Shown: positions 44,907 through 51,406 of the stretch, in pieces | Position numbering within the stretch: position 1 is the stretch's first letter | Layout: the number at the start of each line of letters is the position of its first letter | Assembly: GCA_910588215.1 (NCBI GenBank) | Contig: CAJUQJ010000011.1 | Span: 47,932 to 111,931 of the forward strand | Direction: 5' to 3' | From: an uncultured Lachnospiraceae bacterium | Lineage (GTDB): Bacteria > Bacillota > Clostridia > Lachnospirales > Lachnospiraceae | Length of the DNA: 64,000 bases | Position numbers and translations under genes: made by a program | Notes under the pieces: model-generated | What the model saw: only the letters and a program-made list of their open reading frames with translations | Told to the model about the DNA's origin: nothing | Database searches by the model: none

Positions 44907-44984
44907 CCTGTTATTTATACCCATGTCCCATACCACATTTGTATTGAAGCAAAGGTCGCCACATATATATGAGAAGATGGTATC

Positions 44985-45158
44985 TTACATCTGTTTCCTG
45001 ACTATCAGATACTCATTATCCAATCGATAAAAGGAACAGTCGAAATTACCACCCCTCAGAAAGCGCCCCATATCATCTTCGTCCAGATCCACCATACAGA
45101 TATAGCATTCGTAATCTTCATCATATTGATAGTTACTGCAAGTATCACAATTACTCAT
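44985..45158 (-). CDS. Small cysteine-rich protein (resembles DUF6472)
   Basis: The 57-residue translation begins MSNCDTCSNYQYDEDYECYICMV and ends in YLIVRKQM. Two CxxC pairs and a later cysteine suggest zinc binding. From memory it matches a small acidic Lachnospiraceae family labelled DUF6472; function is unknown. It lies 19 bases after the 96-residue gene and is followed by a terminator. Confidence 0.75.
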   Translation of the reverse strand: MSNCDTCSNYQYDEDYECYICMVDLDEDDMGRFLRGGNFDCSFYRLDNEYLIVRKQM

Positions 45159-45177
45159 ATGTTATCTACGCTTCTTT

Positions 45178-45468
45178 CTAATAAAAAGTCTTATCTACCT
45201 TGCGGTTAATAAACCGAATCTTCCCCCTGATCTCATCTGCAAGCCCTTCGATCGCCTCTTCGGCGATCTCTTTCTGCAGCTGATTCACACAGAATATACA
45301 AGTACCGAATTTATCATTAGAAAAAAGCTTAGGCTTCTCCCACTTTACAAAATAAGAGACTCTGTGTTTGAGCAGTAACTTCTCTATCTTCTCCTTCGTA
45401 GAAAGATCAGTTACCTGACACCACTCCAGTTCATTATGTACTTTCACTTTCTGATATGCAGTCTCCAT
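45178..45468 (-). CDS. Small conserved hypothetical protein, 96 residues
   Basis: Starts METAYQKVKVHNELEWCQVTDLSTKEKIEKLLLKHRVSYFVKW and ends in a basic segment, with three cysteines and no membrane helix. The alpha-beta pattern is reminiscent of small ferredoxin-fold proteins, but no family is recognised. ATG at 45468 follows GGAGGACGATC. Promoter at 45514-45542. It is co-directional with the cysteine-rich gene and divergent from metA. Confidence 0.65.
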   Translation of the reverse strand: METAYQKVKVHNELEWCQVTDLSTKEKIEKLLLKHRVSYFVKWEKPKLFSNDKFGTCIFCVNQLQKEIAEEAIEGLADEIRGKIRFINRKVDKTFY

Positions 45469-45513
45469 GATCGTCCTCCGTATCTTTACCGGCAAAAACC
45501 GTAATTCATATCT

Positions 45514-45542
45514 ATTATAGCCTATTTTGCAAAATTGTGCAA
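45514..45542 (-). promoter_or_regulatory. Sigma-A promoter for the two small genes
   Basis: Minus-strand TTGCAC, 17 bases, TATAAT, 46 bases before the 96-residue gene. It is back to back with the metA promoter candidate. Confidence 0.75.
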
Positions 45543-45545
45543 TTA

Positions 45546-45574
45546 TTGCATGAAGGCTTTTTTTATGCTATATT
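45546..45574 (+). promoter_or_regulatory. Probable promoter for metA
   Basis: Plus-strand TTGCAT, 17 bases, TATATT. The leader of about 115 bases shows no SAM-riboswitch-like or T-box-like structure. Confidence 0.5.
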
Positions 45575-45696
45575 TACTTTAGTTATTGTGAACAGCTTTA
45601 GAGTTATAAGTCAATATCATGACATTGGCTGTGAATGTAAGATACGGATATCTTAATAATAAAAATGTGAAAAAAGAAAATGTGAGGATTAACAAT

Positions 45697-46614
45697 ATGC
45701 CTATCAAAATAGCTGATTCTTTACCGGCAACAACCACTCTCGAGCGGGAAAATATTTTCGTTATGACGGAATACCGCGCCATGCATCAAGATATCCGTCC
45801 CTTAGACGTGCTGATCCTTAATCTGATGCCAACAAAGATCGTGACGGAGACGCAGCTTCTCCGCAAACTCTCCAATACTCCCCTTCAAGTCAACGTAGAA
45901 TTCCTACAGACGGCCAGTTACGTACCGCAGCATACCGATTCCAATCATCTGGAATCCTTCTACACTACGTTTGACCAGATTAAAGACCGCAAATATGATG
46001 GCATGATCATTACCGGCGCTCCGCTGGATTATATAAGATTTGAGGATGTCACCTACTGGGATGAGTTGTGCACTATTATGGCCTGGGGTAAGAAGCATGT
46101 CCACTGCACGCTCCATCTGTGCTGGGGCGCTTTTGCAGGCCTCTATTACTTCTATGGCCTGGACCGTTACGACTTGGATACCAAACTGTCCGGCGTCTAT
46201 TCCCACAAGATTCTTAAGAGAAATTCCCCTCTTTTCCGGGGATTTGATGATATCTTCTATGCGCCTCAATCCCGCGCCATGGGTATCACAGCCGAGAAGA
46301 TAGCCTCTGTTCCCAATCTGGAATTGATGGCCATATCCGACGAAGCAGGCGTCACCATCGTCAAGACGACCGACAGCCGCCATTTCTTCGTTACCTGCCA
46401 CCCGGAATACGATGCAGATACGCTGGCGCAGGAATATTTCAGAGACCTGAATAAGGGAATGAATCCTTCTATTCCGGCCAACTATTTCCCGGATGATAAC
46501 CCGGAGAACCCGCCGATCGTCAATTGGCGCTCCACCGGGCAGTTGCTGTATTCCAACTGGCTCAATTATTACGTGTACCAGACGACGCCGTATGATATCA
46601 GGACGATTGAGTAA
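45697..46614 (+). CDS. metA: Homoserine O-acyltransferase, MetA family
   Basis: Activates homoserine for methionine synthesis. 305 residues. The MetA hallmarks are PLDVLILNLMPTKIVTETQLLR, GAPLDYIRFEDVTYW, the catalytic cysteine at residue 142 (LHLCWGAFAGLYYFYG) and HPEYD. Residue 111, which in the family decides acetyl-CoA (Glu) or succinyl-CoA (Gly) use, is Asp here; an acidic residue favours acetyl-CoA. ATG at 45697 follows GTGAGGATTAACAAT. A diverged copy of its last 16 codons and downstream bases lies at 49078-49165. Confidence 0.93.
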   Translation: MPIKIADSLPATTTLERENIFVMTEYRAMHQDIRPLDVLILNLMPTKIVTETQLLRKLSNTPLQVNVEFLQTASYVPQHTDSNHLESFYTTFDQIKDRKYDGMIITGAPLDYIRFEDVTYWDELCTIMAWGKKHVHCTLHLCWGAFAGLYYFYGLDRYDLDTKLSGVYSHKILKRNSPLFRGFDDIFYAPQSRAMGITAEKIASVPNLELMAISDEAGVTIVKTTDSRHFFVTCHPEYDADTLAQEYFRDLNKGMNPSIPANYFPDDNPENPPIVNWRSTGQLLYSNWLNYYVYQTTPYDIRTIE

Positions 46615-46653
46615 AGGTGCCGGAAACGCGCTGTTTTCAAGGGTTTGCAAAGC
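46566..46653 (+). repeat. Direct repeat, left copy (metA 3' end): candidate attL
   Basis: The last codons of metA plus about 37 bases after its stop match 49078-49165 at a constant offset of 2,512 bases, without gaps and with about 13 mismatches in 86 positions. Confidence 0.75.
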
Positions 46654-46690
46654 ATCACATCCTGTCCGGGATGTGGTGCTCTTTTACATT
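46651..46690 (+). terminator. Intrinsic terminator after metA
   Basis: 12-base stem (46651-46662 with 46669-46680, containing wobbles) followed by CTTTTACATTATTT. Confidence 0.75.
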
Positions 46691-46720
46691 ATTTCCTGTT
46701 TTTGCACATATTATGATGGG

Positions 46721-46766
46721 AAAATGGGGTACAAAATGGGATACAGGGCAAAAAGGAATGGGGTAC
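46721..46766 (+). repeat. Tandem 12-base motif AAAATGGGGTAC, left cluster
   Basis: Copies at 46721-46732 (exact), 46733-46744 (one change) and 46755-46766 (GGAATGGGGTAC). The same motif recurs at 48970-48993, just inside the right metA repeat and in the same orientation. The spacing resembles integrase arm-binding sites. The rest of 46767-46894 shows only a perfect 14-base palindrome near 46882-46895. Confidence 0.6.
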
Positions 46767-46894
46767 CGTCCTGTCAGAATACCCTCTTTTCTTAAATCAA
46801 CTCATACTGCCTGCCAGCAGCATCCAAAAACATCTTTGCAAAGCCAACATCCGGTAAGTGCTTTGCTTCCCTGCTCACAGGAATCCTGCAGGAT

Positions 46895-47068
46895 TTATGG
46901 ATTCATGCATATCTCATTCTTATAATCCAGAAGATACTCCTGCGCCTCCTGTAAGGATATTCCCAATTTAACCTGCAATTGGTCCAGGATCTCATTTTCA
47001 GAAAGACCAAGATCCAGGCCAAGCTCGATGATACCTTCCGCTTTTCCTTTTTTCAAGCCTTTTTCCAT
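46895..47068 (-). pseudogene. C-terminal remnant of an Rpn/PD-(D/E)XK transposase-like protein
   Basis: An open frame of 57 residues from ATG at 47068, MEKGLKKGKAEGIIELGLDLGLSENEI onward, ending at 46895. The frame continues upstream as PERREKG. The repeating EKGxxKGxxEG charged helix and following helix resemble the C-terminus of Rpn-family proteins; the nuclease domain is absent. It probably derives from a deletion that joined it to the end of the PAPS-reductase-like gene. Confidence 0.6.
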
Positions 47069-47084
47069 TCCTTTTTCCCTTCTT

Positions 47085-47684
47085 TCAGGTATGCGCCAGC
47101 CTGATCTCGGCCTCTATGAATGGTTCTATCTGATCCGGATACCGCTTCATATTTTCTACTGCATGCCGGTCGCTCATAAACAAACATGCCATGCAGCTGC
47201 ATCGTCCCGGATATTCATAGCAGAAATGCGGTTCCAGATGCAGCTTCTTTCCCCATTCAAACATCCTGCCTTTCTCATAGTCAAGACACGGCCTGTACCA
47301 GTGGCAGGTAAAATCCCCCAGAAGTTCCCTGCTTACACGTATCCATTTATCTGTTACCCCGGTCTTAAAATATGCAGTACACCACCTGTTCTTCATATCC
47401 GGCCACTTGAACCGTTCTTCAAGGAGCAGACCCAGGAATCCTTTCGGATGCTGTAGCAGTACGGACCTGACGCCGATAAACTCCGCTGTCTTATAAAACA
47501 TCCTGATATTTTCCGGATACTCAAACCCGGTATCACAGTACAGCAGAAATATCTTCTCTTTTGGAAACTCCTGCAGAGCCCAGTACAATGCGCCGGTACT
47601 GTCAATCCCGTTACTGTAGCTTACAATCACACTAGTATAATCTGTCTGCACTCCTTCTTCAACAATCTTGTTTGTCTTTGCCAT
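47085..47684 (-). CDS. PAPS reductase-like/DndC-like sulfurtransferase family protein
   Basis: An adenine-nucleotide alpha-hydrolase of about 200 residues. The PP-loop is SYSNGIDSTGALYWA (SxGxDS), followed by LLYCDTGFEYPE, NRWCTAYFKTGVTDKW (the RWCTxxxK motif of DndC-like proteins) and CSCMACLFMSDRH with three close cysteines. Relatives work in sulfate reduction, tRNA thiolation or phosphorothioate DNA modification; no DndBDE genes are nearby. The start is uncertain: ATG at 47684, preceded by a hairpin, or ATG at 47759 with AGGAATGGG upstream. It lies on the candidate island. Confidence 0.72.
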   Translation of the reverse strand: MAKTNKIVEEGVQTDYTSVIVSYSNGIDSTGALYWALQEFPKEKIFLLYCDTGFEYPENIRMFYKTAEFIGVRSVLLQHPKGFLGLLLEERFKWPDMKNRWCTAYFKTGVTDKWIRVSRELLGDFTCHWYRPCLDYEKGRMFEWGKKLHLEPHFCYEYPGRCSCMACLFMSDRHAVENMKRYPDQIEPFIEAEIRLAHT

Positions 47685-47697
47685 AATTAGATAGAGG

Positions 47698-47727
47698 CCA
47701 CTGTCTTTCCTATCAGACAGCGGCCTG
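47698..47727 (-). other. Hairpin just upstream of the PAPS-reductase-like start
   Basis: Ten-base arms GGCCGCTGTC/GACAGTGGCC on the minus strand with one wobble, 14 bases before ATG 47684. Weakly T-rich after it. It may be an attenuator, or part of the coding sequence if the upstream start is used. Confidence 0.5.
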
Positions 47728-47778
47728 GCCTCCTTTCCATAAAGTATATTTACATCCATCCCATTCCTACAAGTACAC

Positions 47779-47816
47779 CTTAAAAAGCAGCAAACCACTT
47801 TCTGATCTGCTGCTTT
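47779..47816 (-). terminator. Intrinsic terminator after the PD-(D/E)XK-like gene
   Basis: Nine-base stem AAAGCAGCA/TGCTGCTTT, followed on the minus strand by TTTTTAAG. The longest frame of the next gene starts within it, so that start is unlikely. Confidence 0.8.
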
Positions 47817-47851
47817 CTATTTCCTTCCTCTATATCGGCATAGGATAACCA

Positions 47852-48721
47852 CTATAAATATTTCTCCGCTTCTTCATCAGAAAAAGCATACTTCTTTTTT
47901 AATATTTCTTTAATCCTATCATCATCCGCGCCTAAATCACGAAAGCCTTCCACTGCACGCAAAATAGCCTCCCGCATAGTTTCCTGCCTGGTTTCCTGTC
48001 TGGTTTCCTCTTTGATTTTCATAATCTCCGGCTCCATAATCTCTAACAATGCCTGGCACATATTTTTATCTCCTCTCAATTCTTCCACCATCTTCCGGTT
48101 TGCCCTGATGCTTACTTCCAAAACAGAATCTGCCAACTCTCTGTCAAGTTTCTGCGTTAACCTGTCAATCCTTTCAAGAAGCATTTCCATATCCTGCTTC
48201 TCCATTCCTTCTGACAGTGCTGTCAGCCATGTATGTGCTTCCTTGTCAAGTTCCTTTGTAACAATAATCTGTGTCGGGAACAAAACCGCGTCCAATACAT
48301 AATATATCCCATGATAAGGGTTTGTTATCCTAATCTTATGCTTTTCAAAATATCTAAACAACCCATCTGGTCTGTTCTGTCTGACAATAGATACTGTTAT
48401 ATCATCCGCCGTCCGTTTGTCTACACTTTCCCCATAGGATTTATACAGACTGGCATACGCTCCTGACTTATAAAAAGTATCAATATTCAGTTCATCTTTC
48501 GGAGATTTATACTCCATAATATTATGGCCGCGGAACAGCTTTCCTATTTCATTAACAATCTGTACATTTCCGTCCTTCTTGATTACCAAAAGGTCTATTT
48601 CCAACGGTTTCGTATTCAGATTATATTCCTTTTCATAGATCAGATCAGTTCTATTTTCACGTAATTCTAAATTCATCGCCGAAACAAATCCAGGATGCCA
48701 TTGTATTTTAATATCACTCAT
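47852..48721 (-). CDS. PD-(D/E)XK nuclease-like protein
   Basis: 289 residues. LEIDLLVIKKDGNVQIVNEIGKLFRGHNIMEYKSPKDELNIDTFYK has the D-x(n)-E-x-K arrangement of the PD-(D/E)XK fold (EIDLLVI and MEYKS). A charged helical C-terminus has a short tandem RQET repeat and an EEAEKYL end resembling Rpn/transposase-like proteins. Homologues are common, multicopy and of unknown function in gut Clostridia. A promoter lies at 48745-48772 and a terminator follows. It sits on the candidate island. Confidence 0.68.
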   Translation of the reverse strand: MSDIKIQWHPGFVSAMNLELRENRTDLIYEKEYNLNTKPLEIDLLVIKKDGNVQIVNEIGKLFRGHNIMEYKSPKDELNIDTFYKSGAYASLYKSYGESVDKRTADDITVSIVRQNRPDGLFRYFEKHKIRITNPYHGIYYVLDAVLFPTQIIVTKELDKEAHTWLTALSEGMEKQDMEMLLERIDRLTQKLDRELADSVLEVSIRANRKMVEELRGDKNMCQALLEIMEPEIMKIKEETRQETRQETMREAILRAVEGFRDLGADDDRIKEILKKKYAFSDEEAEKYL

Positions 48722-48744
48722 TTGTAATCCTTCCTACACTAATA

Positions 48745-48772
48745 ATTATAGCAAATCCTTATAATTTTACAA
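48745..48772 (-). promoter_or_regulatory. Promoter for the PD-(D/E)XK-like gene
   Basis: Minus-strand TTGTAA, 16 bases, TATAAT, about 24 bases before the start codon. Confidence 0.6.
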
Positions 48773-48969
48773 CCATAGCATCATTTTTCTTTTCTGCCTG
48801 TGCCTTTTGAAACTCTTCCGATTTTTTATATTTGTGCCCATGTCGCCCTCGACACAAATGTTTCATGAAAAGTGGGTGCAAGCACGGGATACACACATAC
48901 ACATATGCATGCAAGCTGCATAGGCTGCATGGCGCGTATATGCTCAGAAATCTTTCTACAAATAGAAAT

Positions 48970-48993
48970 TTAGATGGGGTAAAAATGGGGTAC
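48970..48993 (+). repeat. 12-base motif AAAATGGGGTAC, right cluster
   Basis: Exact copy at 48982-48993 preceded by the variant TTAGATGGGGTA at 48970-48981, in the same orientation as the left cluster at 46721-46766. The gap 48773-48969 around it shows no gene, only AT-rich sequence and a few ATGCAT-type palindromes. Confidence 0.6.
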
Positions 48994-49019
48994 TCACTCC
49001 TGTCATAAGGTACAGATAA

Positions 49020-49069
49020 TGAAAAACCGCCTTTTCACCGGAACTATAATTCCTTCAGTAAAGGCGGTT
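49020..49069 (-). terminator. Strong hairpin, possible minus-strand terminator, inside the right island end
   Basis: Perfect AACCGCCTTT/AAAGGCGGTT stem with an inner GGAA/TTCC stem, followed on the minus strand by TTTTTC. It may end transcripts coming from the polysaccharide locus. Confidence 0.65.
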
Positions 49070-49077
49070 AACGTTAC

Positions 49078-49165
49078 TTATTACGTGTACCAAACGACGC
49101 CGTATGACATCCGGAGTATAGAGTAAAGATGCAAGAAACGACCTGTTTTCAAAGGTTTGCGAAGT
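49078..49165 (+). repeat. Direct repeat, right copy (diverged metA 3' end): candidate attR
   Basis: Reads as YYVYQTTPYDIRSIE and stop, the MetA C-terminus with mostly synonymous changes, followed by the same post-stop sequence. It is about 85% identical to 46566-46653. It has no start codon or upstream metA body, so it is a gene fragment. Confidence 0.75.
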
Positions 49166-49235
49166 ACCGTGCCTGGGATGGGCGTTTTTTACACTAGCGT
49201 GCTGACCGCATTATATCTGGCAAAATTCCGCAGAA

Positions 49236-49317
49236 TAAATTTTCATCAGCAAGGCGGAGAAGAGAGGCGATGCGGTGGCATCGTTGACCGCCGACAACGC
49301 AGTCTGATGGAGATTTA
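49236..49317. repeat. 82-base nested palindrome downstream of the exporter genes
   Basis: Outer arms TAAATTTTCATCAG and CTGATGGAGATTTA (imperfect), a middle GGCGG/CCGCC pair and a central CGATGC GGTG GCATCG hairpin. It is non-coding and may be a multicopy intergenic palindrome or the transcript end of the polysaccharide operon. Confidence 0.55.
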
Positions 49318-49352
49318 GGCAAGTCAATCCATATCCTCTTCAAGGCAGCTAA

Positions 49353-50105
49353 TCAACGGTTTGATAATTTAGCGAAAGTCATATAATCGGCATATTGCTT
49401 CAATACGTCATCCGTCTTTCCATGCATCCTGACTTCTCCATCATGCAGCCATAATACCTGATCGCAGAGTTCTTGCAGAGTAGAAATACTGTGTGAGACA
49501 ATGATGACCGTCCGTTTCTTATCAGTGATCAGTTCCTTCATTTTGTTAAGACTCTTTTGCTTGAACTGTTCATCTCCCACGCTCAACACTTCATCCACCA
49601 ACATGATATCTGTTTCCAGCATCGCCGTAATGGAAAATGCCAACTTGGAATACATGCCACTGGAATAGGTTCTCACCGGCCTGTCGATAAAATCCCCTAT
49701 CTCTGCAAAGTCAATAATGTCCTTTGACTTCGCCGCAATCTCCTGCTCCGAAAAGCCCAGTAACATTCCAGAAAGAATGATGTTTTCCCGTCCCGAGAGC
49801 AGATCCTTAAACCCTACCCCCAGAGACATAAGCGATACGGAATGTCCTTTGAGATCAATTGTCCCGGAATTCGGGGAAAAAACTCCAGCAATCGACTTAA
49901 GAAGTGTAGATTTTCCGCTGCCATTTTTGCCAATGACCCCTAGAATATCTCCTTCCTGTACGGAAAAAGACACATGCTTCACAGCCTCAAACACCTCATT
50001 CCTCTTCTTTTTATGTAGAAAAGTTTTTCGGATGGATGTGTGATTCATAATGCTGTAATGAATACACACATCCTCCAATTCGATGGCATTTCTCTTTTTT
50101 TCCAT
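49353..50105 (-). CDS. Polysaccharide ABC exporter, ATP-binding subunit (Wzt/TagH type)
   Basis: 250 residues. Walker A GKNGSGKSTLLKSIAG, signature YSSGMYSKLAFSI and Walker B IMLVDEVLSVGD, the VDEVLSVGD form typical of O-antigen and teichoic acid exporters. There is no C-terminal carbohydrate-binding domain. It pairs with the membrane subunit 65 bases upstream and closes the leftward polysaccharide operon. Confidence 0.9.
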   Translation of the reverse strand: MEKKRNAIELEDVCIHYSIMNHTSIRKTFLHKKKRNEVFEAVKHVSFSVQEGDILGVIGKNGSGKSTLLKSIAGVFSPNSGTIDLKGHSVSLMSLGVGFKDLLSGRENIILSGMLLGFSEQEIAAKSKDIIDFAEIGDFIDRPVRTYSSGMYSKLAFSITAMLETDIMLVDEVLSVGDEQFKQKSLNKMKELITDKKRTVIIVSHSISTLQELCDQVLWLHDGEVRMHGKTDDVLKQYADYMTFAKLSNR

Positions 50106-50170
50106 CCTTACTCACTTCCGTTCGTATCGTTCAGACACAAGCAAACAATACCTCGGCATTCTCTCCTTAT

Positions 50171-51271
50171 CTATATTACCTTCACATAAGAATTCTCATT
50201 ACGGTAGATCGTAAAAACCCCAATCCCAATCAACAGAACAGATATTACGCCCCATAAAAGTAACAGGTTCCAGTCAAGTACTCCTTCGTATAGCACCACC
50301 TTTCTCATCTCTGCTATCAAAAAAGCAACCGGATTGCCTCTCTCCAGCAGTGGTCCGAAAGGAGCCGGTATCCGCTTTGCAATGTCATAAAATGTGCCCG
50401 TCAGGTACATCATCATCGTCAGCAAAATTCCTGTAATATAAGACAGATCATTCACATATACCCCATAATGCATCAGTATACTCCCCACACCAAAAGTGAA
50501 CAGAAAAAGTACCAGCAGGATCGGCAGCAAACCCAGCACGCTGCCAGTTATCCTGACACGGAATATCACAAGCATAACCGCGATCACCGCAAAAGACACC
50601 AGCATCTTAAAAGCATTTACCATAAGCTTTGAGACCAGAAGAATGTATTTGGGCAGATATATTCTTGTAACCACTCCCCTGTTAGCACGTACCATTTCCA
50701 CACTGCTCGTAACCCCTCTGGTAAAGAAACTCCACATAGTAATCCCAATAAAAATAAAAATCGGAAAATATAATTCCGCCGCATCAAAAACAACCCCGAA
50801 CATAACCGTATAGATCAACATCATGCAGACCGGCTCAATGAGCCACCAGAGCCAGTCCAAAAATGAGTTGGTCACCTCTGCCTTCAGATCCGCCTTTGCG
50901 GAGCGGACGGCATACGGAAAATACTTTCTCATATCATGGAAAAATCTTACAAAATAACGTTTTACTTCCGGCGCGGTAATGCCTTTGTTCAGAAACCAGC
51001 ATGATACACATGCCACGACCACCCCCAATCCAGTACTGAATACAATATATTTGATTCGATAAGACAAGGTCGTGGTAAAGGGATTCCATTTTAGCATGTC
51101 GATGCCACGGTATGACGATACAGCAAACGTAACGACATTCAAGGTAATAAAATATATTACCAAAGTCCAAATATTTTTTTTATTCTTGATCGAATCCCTC
51201 CGCAGTCTGGAATGAAGTTTCCAGGCGGTTAAAGGCGCTATGAAAAACATTGTTATGCTGATGACAAACAT
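50171..51271 (-). CDS. Polysaccharide ABC exporter, membrane subunit with N-terminal extension (Wzm/TagG type)
   Basis: 366 residues. The ABC-2 permease core from about residue 115 (RSAKADLKAEVTNSFLDWLWWLIEPVCMMLIYTVMFGVVF) has six helices and the GSILMHYGVYVNDLSYI region typical of Wzm. It is preceded by roughly 110 residues with three further helices that are not part of the usual 260-residue permease. ATG at 51271 follows AAGGAGTCGGCA. It exports a lipid-linked glycan with the adjacent ATPase. Confidence 0.88.
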   Translation of the reverse strand: MFVISITMFFIAPLTAWKLHSRLRRDSIKNKKNIWTLVIYFITLNVVTFAVSSYRGIDMLKWNPFTTTLSYRIKYIVFSTGLGVVVACVSCWFLNKGITAPEVKRYFVRFFHDMRKYFPYAVRSAKADLKAEVTNSFLDWLWWLIEPVCMMLIYTVMFGVVFDAAELYFPIFIFIGITMWSFFTRGVTSSVEMVRANRGVVTRIYLPKYILLVSKLMVNAFKMLVSFAVIAVMLVIFRVRITGSVLGLLPILLVLFLFTFGVGSILMHYGVYVNDLSYITGILLTMMMYLTGTFYDIAKRIPAPFGPLLERGNPVAFLIAEMRKVVLYEGVLDWNLLLLWGVISVLLIGIGVFTIYRNENSYVKVI

Positions 51272-51406
51272 TGCCGACTCCTTTTTCCTGTCCCTTATCT
51301 TTTCTTTCGCATACCTGCATCATCTTATCATTCTTTGACAAAATTCTCATGAAAAGAAAGGTGCAGGTAACATGACACACATGCAGGCAAACTGCGTGTC
51401 ACGTGT

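Noticed and set aside
45575..45696. SAM riboswitch before metA
   Set aside because: The leader is short and AT-rich, with no nested stems or terminator of the SAM-I type.
45904..46650. 248-residue minus-strand open frame opposite metA
   Set aside because: The plus strand encodes a canonical MetA with its catalytic residues; this frame is a shadow.
46721..46766. CRISPR array
   Set aside because: The repeats are 12 bases, mostly adjacent without spacers, and no cas genes are present.
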